This document shows positions 54,703-64,000 of a stretch of DNA of 64,000 bases, piece by piece (position 1 is the first letter of the stretch; each line of letters opens with the position of its first letter). Location of the stretch: NCBI GenBank assembly GCA_011032825.1, contig JAADJZ010000004.1, forward strand, positions 558,001 through 622,000, written 5' to 3'. The notes under the pieces were generated by a model that was given only the letters and a program-made list of their open reading frames with translations, ran no database searches and was not told where the DNA came from. This stretch comes from Massariosphaeria phaeospora (taxonomy: Eukaryota > Ascomycota > Dothideomycetes > Pleosporales). The translations under genes were made by a program, and so were the position numbers.

Positions 54703-57700
54703 ATGAACGACGACAGCCATGCCAGCGCCGACTACGTGGTCGCCGCCGCTCACCTGCAGAAGCCAACGCTCCCTCATCCCTACAGCAACACCCCGAATAG
54801 CTCCCGAGCCACCTCATGGAAAACCTCGGCAACCGACAGTCGCGCGCCTTCCGACGCTCATCTACAGGAGCAGACTGAGACCATACAACCGCACCCCAGA
54901 CCTTCACCGAATCTCTCTCGCACAGGGACCGGCTCCGCACCTGCCTCGCGTCCTCCTATCCAGACCTCGTCCACTGAGCGCCCACGTCCCACCATGAGGA
55001 GTTCACTGCTGGGACGGAAGAGAGCGGGCACCGGCGACAGGCCGCAGAAGCTGGGGCGTCAGGCGACTCTAACCTTCGATCTAGATACGGACGAGTCGAG
55101 CTCATCTGACGAGGACGAGACCCCTACACATGGCCATGTCGATGGACCCGCAGAAGCGAAGCCGAAGAAGCCGCGGCAACAGAAGCAGCCCCGTAGCGGC
55201 AGTCCCGACCACTTCTCAAGATTTAAAATGGCAAACGAGCATTTCAATACCAAGGGTCGAGTCTCTAAGATGGATGGACGCCTCAAGCTGTCGATAAATG
55301 AGACGGTGAACAGTGGCTACTTTGCGAAGACACTAGGCGCTGGCCTGAAGAAGCATTTCAAGGGTGGTGATGACGTTGATAGCGCTAGGAGCCCTACCGG
55401 TGGACCAAGTACCGACCTGGAAAAGATCGCACCTGAGAACGATGACATGGAGGACCCCGAGAGACGGGTCAGACTCAACATCGTTGTCATTGTTATTGGT
55501 TCCCGGGGAGACATCCAACCATTTCTAAGGATAGGAAAGATATTGAAAGAGGACTACGGCCATCGAGTACGCATAGCCACCCACCCGGCTTTTAAGAAGT
55601 TTGTTGAGCAAGACTCTGGACTAGAATTCTTTTCGGTCGGAGGTAACCCTGCAGAGCTGATGGCATTCATGGTCAAGAACCCCGGTCTCATTCCTAGCGT
55701 GGACACAATCAAAGAGGGAGAGATTGGGCGCCGGAGGTCGGCCATGTACGAGATGTTCCAGGGAATGTGGCGAGCCTGCATCAATGCGACTGACGACGAG
55801 AACGACAAGGACAATCTGAAAATGAGTGAATATCCCAGGTCTCGTGGTACAGCAGTCGCTAACGAGATCCAGTGGGAAACAGGCAGCCATTCGTTGCCGA
55901 TGCCATAATCGCCAACCCGCCGAGCTTTGCACCGCCTCACATAGCTGAACGATTGGGCATTCCTTTGCACATGATGTTTACGTACGTGTTGATTGGACGA
56001 CCTTATTGAAGCAGTCGGTGTACTCACATCACGCAGATTCCCCTATTCACCTACAGTTCAATTTCCTCATCCTTTAGCGAATATCAAAGCCAGCAATGTG
56101 GACGCCAATTACACCAATTTCATGTCATATCCTCTTGTTGAAATGATGACATGGCAGGGCCTCGGAGATCTGATCAATCGATTCCGCGCCAAAACGCTGT
56201 GTCTCGAGGAGGTCTCCACGCTCTGGGCACCTGGCCAGTTGTACCGCCTCAGGGTCCCCTACACATATATGGTGCGTACTGCAATCAATAGTATGTCCTT
56301 GTCTCCGCTTTGCTGATTTTGTGCAGTGGTCTCCGTCACTGGTTCCGAAACCCAAAGATTGGGGCCCTGAAATTGACATAGCAGGTTTTGTGTTCCTCGA
56401 TCTAGCATCGTCCTTCAAACCACCTGAGGACCTTACCAAGTTTCTCGTCGCAGGTCCTCCACCTATCTACATCGGCTTTGGCTCTATTGTCGTGGACGAC
56501 CCGGACCAATTTACCAAGCTTATATTTGAGGCGGTGGAACTCGCTGGCGTCCGTGCCTTGGTTTCGAAAGGCTGGGGCGGGTTTGGAAGCAATGCAGACT
56601 CGCCGGACAGCATCTTCATGCTCGAAAATACACCACACGACTGGCTATTTCCTAGAGTATCTGCTGTGGTACATCATGGTGGTGCTGGAACTACAGCTGC
56701 GGGCTTGAAATGCGCAAGGCCGACAATGATCGTTCCGTTCTTTGGCGATCAACCATTCTGGGGTGCAATGTTAGCAAAGGCCAAAGCGGGCGCGCACGAA
56801 TGCATACCGTACAAGAAACTCACCGTCGAACGACTTGCGGAAGGGATCAAAGAATGCCTTACAGAGGAAGCGAAAGAGAATGTGCAAAAGATCGCTGACG
56901 GCATCGCAGCAGAGGGAGATGGAGCACTGAACGCAGTCCGCTCGTTCCACCGCAGCTTGCCTCTGCAAGGAAAGGATGGCATGCGGTGCCACATCTTGAA
57001 CAACCGGATCGCGAACTGGAGATTGAAGGGTACGGATCTTCACCTTTCGCCTCTAGCGGCAGGGCTGCTGGTTGACTGGAAGAAAATCAAGTGGAATGAA
57101 CTACGACTGTTGAGGCATTGTGAGTGGAACGATTTCGGCGGCCCGGGCGAACCCATCACGGGCGCTTGGGGTGCAATCATCGGCACTGCTGGAGATATTG
57201 CTACGGGAATAGGTTCAGTGCCTGTGAAAATGGCGCGGTCGGTGAAGAAGCATGAGAAATATTACGAGAAGAGATACAAGATCAAGAAGCGGGAGAAGCA
57301 TGCGAAAGAAACGTTAGCCAAGACTAATGGTACGAACGGTACCGCGGATTCTGCTACTAACGGCCATGTGGATGCGGCGAAACTTCGAAACGGCCGTCCA
57401 GCGGCACCTGAAAGGCTAGATACGACGTTATCAAAACTGAGTGAACCGGAGGATTACCTTGCGGAAGATTTGGCACAAGACGCTGGACATGGCTTCAAGA
57501 AAACTGGTGTTGCGATCCTCAAGGCGCCGATGAGATTCACTCTCGCGGTAACGCAAGGTTTCCATAACGCGCCGCGACTTTATGGCGATGAATCTGTGAG
57601 ACGTCCACCACGCATCACCGGCCTTCACTCGGGTCTTCGTGCAGGAAGAGACGAATTAGTACACGGCGTCCATGATGGCGTTACCGGTATCTGGAAACAC

Positions 57701-58534
57701 CCTTACTACGGCGCAAAAGACGGCGGCGTGCTCGGCTGCTTCAGGGGCGTCGGCATGGGCATCGGCGGCTTCTTCCTGAAAGACATCGCCGCCTTTCTCG
57801 GTCCTGGTGCGTATTTCATGAAGGGCCTGAACGAGGAGCACAAGAAGAAGCACCAGCCAACCAACTTCCTCCGGCGAGCCCGCATGATACAAGGGCAGAA
57901 CGACCTGGCTGAGCTGGAACGACAATCGGGTTCTGATCGAGACGACGACAACGATGCGGCTCTGAAGCGACAGGAGCTCGAGAACGAAATCTCGACTAAA
58001 TGGAAAGCCATGCAGCCCCAAGTCCTCGCCGAGAAACAGCAACACCGAACCGGCGTTCGCGCTGCGCTACTCGGCAAGTCCCAGCGGAAAGAAGGCAAAG
58101 CCATTCCCCGCAAAACGACAGCGCCTGCAAATCCCCCCAACGGAACCACCACCATCGCCGCCGCCTCAGATCCCCCCGACACAACCCCCACACCCACCAT
58201 CGAAGCCGATAAATTCCAGCAACCGACGTCGACCATCCCAGCGCCTGCTACCCCCCCACAACACCACCACCAACACCAAACCCAGAACCCCCAGACCGAA
58301 ACCTACACACTAGGCTCTCCGAGTCGGGGCGTGAGACAGGAGGGGCGGCTTGAAGGCGGCATGCGATCGTCGGTGCCGAGCGTGTTTGCGGCGAGTCTGG
58401 AGGGTAATGGCGGACTGGTCGGTGGGCACAAGATGCAGGTGCTAGAAGAGGAAGATGCGCGGACAGGGGCGGCGGAGAGGGGCGTTAGGGCTGAGCAGGG
58501 GAGTCTGGTGGGTGGGGTGGATGGGCGCGTGTAG
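54703..58534 (+). CDS. Sterol-glucosyltransferase-family (GT1) protein
   Basis: Four exons: 54703-55838, 55883-55981, 56037-56271 and 56327-58534, 1,225 residues. The introns are 44, 55 and 55 bases. The first 180 residues are disordered. A block [20 protein letters not shown] precedes the Rossmann-type GT1 N-domain ([66 protein letters not shown]). The C-domain has IYIGFGSIV, then [19 protein letters not shown] and [11 protein letters not shown], the UDP-sugar signature of UDP-glucose:sterol glucosyltransferases (Atg26 relatives). It lacks the PH and GRAM domains of Atg26. The C-terminal 450 residues contain [21 protein letters not shown] and [24 protein letters not shown], glycine-rich helical text like the tails of lipid-transfer proteins (VPS13/ATG2 type), then a low-complexity tail. 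Likely cytosolic or membrane-peripheral. Confidence 0.85.
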
Positions 58535-61500
58535 GTGTGTGTCGTTTTGTTGTGTTTTTGTTTGGGCATAGCGTGGGTGGTAAGCTCTAGTGTTTGTTCG
58601 GGGCATATGCTGCGGGCGGGTAGGCGGTTTACGGGGTGTGGTGTTATGTATATGAGATACCCTAACGACACGTTATCAACATCAATCCCTTGTTCTACAG
58701 TGGACCAAAAGAAAAGCCTCCCTTTCCCCCGTCTATCTTATCCTCCTCTTTCCCCTCGTCCCATGCCATCCACCACCTTGGTACATGTCCAAAATTTCTC
58801 CAAAAAAACATACAACAGCGGGTATTCGCTAGTGGTCACCCACCTAACTACTAATCCGCCGGTACACTGCTTAAGTGCAGCTGAGCGAACGGGAAGCGCT
58901 GTTTTCAGTGTCCTGTGGTCGTATGTGGAAGATTCGTAAAACTGTTAGAATATAAAGTAGTCGCTGATAAACAGATGGATATAATCTGCCTGGTCTCTCT
59001 GACGGTCATTGAATTAGCGTGTTATAAGAGTGAGAAGGGAAGGGATAGAGGAGGAGGGAGAGGAGGGGGGATAGGGGAGTGTGGCGGGAGATGTTGTGGG
59101 CGGGTTGGAGTGGTGGGTAGGCCATGGTGGTCCTCGCGTACGTAGCCGCTGAGCTGAATAGCCTTTTTGGGGAAATCTGGAGCGAGGGGAGATACAGGAC
59201 CGAGAGAGTGTTTGTGTAGCGATAGGGGAAGGATTCGAGGTGGTGTTGGCGGTATGGCTTGTGGCTGGGTTGGGTTCTAGCATGTAGGTGAAGAAAATAG
59301 GGAGGTCGTGGGGTTTAGAGACGTTGTAGAGGTAGGAAGATACGAAGCCTTTGCTTGGAAGCTGATCTGCTTCTTTTTTCTGTGCTTTGTCGGTGTCCTC
59401 TAGTATGCTAATCTTGTCGTTCTACGACATGCTACGGGACAGCGGGATCGTGTGTTATTGTTTAGAGATACGCCTGAATCCGGTGTCGCAATCCTTTAAC
59501 AGTTCCTACATACAGTAGAGACGTAACGTCTTGGTTTCACTAAGCAAAACTGCTGTGGGATTGTGTCTAGATAACGCAGTATTGACGAGGAAGAGCTTCG
59601 ATGGAATTATGCTTGGAGAGAGGAGCGCGTGTGTGCGGAGGCGGCTCGGTCAATATTCGATGCTGCAAATAGAATTTGGTTTGTAAGGAAGACTTGAACG
59701 TGGCATGGGTCGAAGTCGACTTGGACGATCGATGGTAGGTAGCATACGACGTGTTTCCGAGATCGAAGTGAGTGTATGTGCAAGCAGGTCGGCGAACACT
59801 TGATCCTGCCCGAAGCCTGAGTCCGCAAGGAGAAGTGTAACTCGTGCGACGAAACGTAGATGCTACTCTAGAACATGTTCAGACAACCAAGCATAAGCCC
59901 ACGTCACAGTACATGTGCAGCTCAGCTGTAGACGGCGTTAGGAGTAGTTCCGACCGTGCACGTGAGGCAGCACGGATCCTTCTAGAAGATATTGTAGATC
60001 GGACGTCTTATTCGCGGGCTCGTCTACGTTACTGGAAGGTAATCAATTCCTGACTGAGAGTTTCGAGAGTTTCGGGATCGACAGGTATGCGTGTAGGTAA
60101 GGAGGCACGCCGCTCGGCGATTACTTGATCCTTTGTATGAGATAGAAATGGCAGGAGGACCACTTTGAGACCAGCGCGTTCGAAACAGAACTTCGGGGTA
60201 GTAGTCTCGAACTGGTGATGGGTCGGATACGACTGCTTTGGTTGGCTAGTAAAGCGAGTGGTGAGTTCGTGCGCCGTGCATGCATGCGGCTGACCTTTTG
60301 GAGTATACCTGCGTCCCGCTTTCTGGCGTGACGTGGGTATTTGGTGCACAGCGGACGTAGTGGTCGTAGACGGCTTAGACCGCTATTATTTAGTTCCTTT
60401 GTTCAAAGGTTAGTGTGCTTTTTCAGTTTGGTCAGAAGTTGAGTTTGCAGAGAGAAGGACAGAATGCGAACAGATTTTAAGGTTGTATACGAAGAAAATG
60501 AGATGAAGGTTCCTTCGTTACATAGTGCATCTATCTTACCGTGCGATCTTCCAGACATTGCAGCATTAGAGAGAAAAAGCGAGGAAGGAATGGTTGGAAC
60601 GGCCACCGCGCCCGAGGCTTCTACCGAGGTAAAGATAGGGTTATAGAACTCGAAAAAGCTTCTTCCAAGTTCCGACACCCTGACATTCTCACACCCCGTT
60701 GCCTGGCACCCGGGCTATTTCTAGTTGCACATGACAAACCCGACCCGCGCCCCTAGAATGAGGCTGATCTTGTCCTGCATAGCTACCAGGCGCCGTTGCA
60801 TGTACGTCATCCCCGGTAAGCGGTGCCAGATATGGTGTGGTACGGACTATCCCCCGCCTACATCATGCGTTTCCGCCGCTGCCAAGACGGGACGTTAGGG
60901 GCTGGTAAGCGCTACGGCACGCTACTAAACCTATGCTTCCTATTCTGGCAACTCGAATGCTTACCTTTTGGTAGTGTAGGATCTGTGTAGCCTAGTGGTT
61001 ACCGACCCCGCAGTGTGTTGTCTTGGTGGTGTGTAGCGCCACGTGAGTGGAAGGATCCATCCAGTGTGTCGGTCGGACTCGGTGTTTCCATCAAAGGTAT
61101 GATCGACAAAGTTTCCGAAAATCGGTTTTAGTCGCGTGGCAGCACATAGTGTTGTGGGGAGTGGCAATTGACCAACATATGAGTAGGGATACATATCGCT
61201 GCAGGTAATAAGCGAACAAGGCTCGTTGCAATGAGCGAAACCAGGAAAGTTGAAACAACATTCTAATCGAACAAGGCCGATTCGCTGTATCCACAATTTA
61301 ACTCGAAACATGATCTGGACAACCGCATAAACCGACCCCAAACCTCCAAGGCTGCTGACTTCTTCCATCGGAGTTGGCTGCCCAGTAGCGGGGGGCACTA
61401 CATGCGACGATCTTTGTCGACATTTCATGTTTAGTGTTTACGGACCCCGCCGAAACAGCCGACAACCAAACAGTAGGTCTGAATTACGTCGAGTTTCAAG

Positions 61501-61971
61501 TAGCTTACAGAACTACAGTGAATGTAACCACGATTCTCGCACGAAAGAACTTTACTGAGGTTGCGTGGTGGCAATGCAGACCCCAAGAACCCAACTCCGA
61601 GACGAGCGGTTCTACAGATCGACGGATGAACCGTCTTGAGTTCATGGTGACATGCACTGACCGTAGGTTGATCGTAGGTGGATAACGTATGGTTTGGTCT
61701 TGGTAGTTTACTAGCGAATGCATCAGTGCTGAGCGATGCTCGATGACCTCACACGAGGATCTTGAACGACGTCAGTTCTCTTCAGATCGAACATGTGGTA
61801 TTGCTGTCGCACGATAGAAGAATGATGTAGCTAGCCTTTTGAGACTCAGAGAATGCGTATTTAAAGACGAGCGAGACTCCCCATAGTTCAATCACTACAA
61901 CATCATTCCACCTCATCAACACCTTCTTCAAACAACTCTTCTCTACCAATTACCAAGCTCAACATCTCTCC
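58535..61971. other. Gene-free 3.4 kb
   Basis: Purine-rich block at 59030-59140 (GGAGGGAGAGGAGGGGGGAT) and a pyrimidine block at about 58720-58760. Several frames of 70-155 codons on both strands, none with family text. No clear repeat array, tRNA or transposon ends. The part 61780-61971 is the promoter and leader of the secreted protein. Confidence 0.45.
61858..61866 (+). promoter_or_regulatory. TATA-like box of the secreted protein gene
   Basis: TATTTAAAG, about 106-114 bases upstream of the ATG at 61972, followed by a CA-rich leader (CATCATTCCACCTCATCAACACC). Confidence 0.5.
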
Positions 61972-62933
61972 ATGCATCGAACTCAGCTTTTGGCTCTCTT
62001 GAGCGTTCCATTTGCTGCTGGTCGCACTATCGATATCCGCCAAATCGGCGACCAGACATACTGCGGCAGAGGCGAAAAGCCGAATGTCGATAGCTGCCGG
62101 TCTGCTATCGGACTCATCAACACCCAATCCGGCTTCTACAACAAGGGCAACGAGTTCCGCTATGGTGACTGCTCAGTGATAGCAGCTGAAGGCTCTTCAG
62201 GCAGCATTCCAGGGCAGGCATTCGTTGATCTTGCAAACGATATCCTGAGCAACTGCAACGTTCTTGGCTGGGCTTACAAGAGCGGCGTCAACGTGAGTCA
62301 AGAACATACCCGCGCAAGATCTGAAATGCAAAGCCTAACACGTACAGGTCTCGATCTCCCAATGCAATGTCTGCGGCGGTGGCATTTGCACCAGATGCAA
62401 CTCGCCCGGCCAAGGCCCGCTCCGAAAGCGCAACATAATAGAACTCGACGACATGGCGCCGTCCCCCGTTGAGCGCTCCGCGCCATCCAAAGTGCAACCA
62501 GTCGCCAAGCGCGACGAGACCCCCAAGCCAGGCATGATCTGCGGCGCCGGCGCCGCTGCCGACATCTCGTCGTGCAATGAGCTTGCCGATATCCTCGGGA
62601 AAATGCAGAACGTTCCGCTGCCATTCACCACTGCGCACTCGGGAGATGAGGGCTATGCCCGCGTCTGCCAGTTTGCGCTACAGCCCACGACTGGAGAGGG
62701 CGAGACTGCGGATAGCGGGAAGGTCTCGCAGATGCTGAAGGATATCACGGACACTTGCAAGGACCCGACTGGGAAGTATGTCGGTCGCATGACGAACACG
62801 AACGGTAAGTTATTTCGACACTGACTCAGGTCGCGGCAGCAACTGACGTTTTGAATCAGGTGACGGATACCATGTCTTTGCTGGTAGCCTTTGCGGCAGT
62901 TTCGGGTTCGGTCTTGCTGGTTGCACTCCTTAG
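61972..62933 (+). CDS. Secreted cysteine-rich protein with two related domains and Kex2-type sites
   Basis: Three exons, 61972-62292, 62348-62804 and 62860-62933, 283 residues. The introns are 55 bases each, GTGAGT...TACAG and GTAAGT...ATCAG. Residues 1-17 are a signal peptide (MHRTQLLALLSVPFAAG). Domain 1 (about 20-125) has YCGRG...DSCRSAI, FRYGDCSVIA, FVDLANDILSNCN and CNVCGGGICTRCNS. Domain 2 (about 178-283) repeats the order ICGAG...SSCNELA, YARVCQFALQ, VSQMLKDITDTC and ends GSLCGSFGFGLAGCTP. Between them are LRKR and VAKR, dibasic sites of the Kex2 type, so the linker could be cut out after secretion. It could be a secreted effector-like or surface protein; I do not recognise the family and make no claim of activity. 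Confidence 0.75.
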
Positions 62934-64000
62934 GGAACCCAGATCGGCACTACTCTTCATCGCGGCTGAAGCGCGAGGCTAGCGGCAATTGGATTTGCTT
63001 CTTGCACAATGAACGCATGGGAACACGGCTATATACATGTATTCCTTGATGAAGTTACGGTCTTTCTTCTTTTCTAAGTATCAGATTTGTAGAGAATGTA
63101 CATATATTTATGAAGCTGTGCTTCGTCATTTCGAAACCCCGGTCCAAGATTCACTCAAGATCGTCAGTGATATGATCAACGTACGATGCATCGCCGACTG
63201 ACGAGCTGCCCCACCTTTACGCCGAAGGATTTGGTGGGGTAAGTGTAGTTCAGGGATGTAGGCAGTGCATCACCCTACTAGTAGTGATCCTTAGGTACTT
63301 AGTCAAAGATGACGACGTACAAAGCACGTTCATGTGCCCAAATACGCTGCCGCTTTCTATTGACCTAGGCTTGCTTACCAAGGTTCACTGGTCCTGATTC
63401 TTTTCTAAGTGCCCAGAAATATTCAGCACTAATCGATCTTCCGAGTCGGATTAATTGGTTTCGCGCTACACCTTATGTGTGGCTCTCGTACGAGCCTCAT
63501 TACGGAATGTATCTTCCACAATAATTCCCATAACATGCTGTCCTTGAACTGTCGATAAATCGTTGCTGGAAGCAATCAATTATGTCGTTCCTGAAGTGTG
63601 GCAACCCCAACAACAACTGCGGCTCCAACTGTTGAAATGGCAACTCTGCGAGCTTGACCCAACATCGCCTAGCTACTTTGACAGAATAGAATTGAGTGGC
63701 TATGATAAGTGTTTACCTGATGATTTTAAAAGCAAACATAGAGCGGAAAGAATACTCCGTTCTGGCTGGGATCTAAATGCTGGATAGTAATAAAATACTG
63801 CCGAAAGCCTACCCAAGCTCATGTTTTTCCATAGTTAAAGTATCTTGAGTAAGCATTTCAAAAAGTCTGCCGAGGGTCACGGGACGTGCAAGTCCGCACT
63901 CCAGGCCTCGTACCTGCGGAACTCCAAACTAGCCTGAAGAGGCTTTTATATTGAATCTATTTCTTATCGCTCTCCAAGCTACCATCCGTTTGAACAACAC
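62934..64000. other. Right-edge stretch, no supported gene
   Basis: A 73-codon frame at 63563-63787 (text such as SYFDRIELSGYDKCLPDDFKS) reads a little like protein but opens at a non-ATG codon and has no partner exon I can see; it may be a gene scrap or chance. Otherwise nothing recognised. Confidence 0.4.

Noticed and set aside
60985..61070. tRNA-like A-box text (TAGCCTAGTGGTTA)
   Set aside because: No matching T-loop (GTTCRA) or acceptor stem within tRNA distance.
60961..61428. 155-codon minus-strand frame
   Set aside because: No family character, no signal peptide or domain, no good start context.

Overview
The window is nuclear DNA of a filamentous ascomycete (Pezizomycotina). Three things point there: many short introns of 44-98 bases with GT-AG or occasional GC-AG ends and a CTAAC/CTGAC branch motif, TATA boxes set a short distance upstream of coding starts, and families typical of these fungi (DUF1772 membrane proteins, PigL_N/STAND-type N-terminal domains, a cell-wall-integrity MAPKK, P450s). 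A Dothideomycete is my guess; nothing in the window proves the class. I built the gene models by hand from reading frames and splice sites, and every exon sum given is divisible by three.

Layout. 1-18.9 kb is mostly ordinary genic DNA: a broken F-box gene at the left edge, a secreted six-hairpin glycosidase-like protein, a PigL_N-type protein, a divergent pair (DUF1772 membrane protein and a small SRPBCC-like protein), a long F-box/LRR protein with a C-terminal CaaX box, an ALKBH6-like dioxygenase, a secreted SGNH esterase and the vacuolar SNARE Vam7. At 19.3-21.9 kb lies a gene-free tandem array of about 9-10 diverged units of roughly 270 bp, almost every one starting with a TATATAAGCCC box. 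22.7-29.5 kb is accessory: an ankyrin protein with a PigL_N-type N-terminus, an inverted repeat, a dead Tc1/mariner element with TA target duplication, and a six-exon P450.

32.5-43.9 kb returns to core genes (Mkk2-type MAPKK, phenylalanyl-tRNA synthetase beta), then a 1,687-residue sacsin-like ATPase with a NO VEIN-type C-terminal nuclease-fold domain, and a small charged nuclear-type protein. 44.1-50.95 kb is a second, larger gene-free array. Its best-preserved part has a period of about 160-180 bp built from three sub-modules of about 53 bp. It shares motif layout with the first array. From 51.3 kb: phosphoserine phosphatase (SER2) and a divergently transcribed SDR, a large sterol-glucosyltransferase-family protein, 3.4 kb with no recognisable gene, and a secreted two-domain cysteine-rich protein with two Kex2-type sites.

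The core genes do not form one pathway. The accessory genes (the two PigL_N-type proteins, the sacsin/NOV ATPase, the P450 and the secreted protein) lie near repeats or gene-poor stretches, as lineage-specific fungal genes often do. The two arrays are the best candidates for something undescribed.
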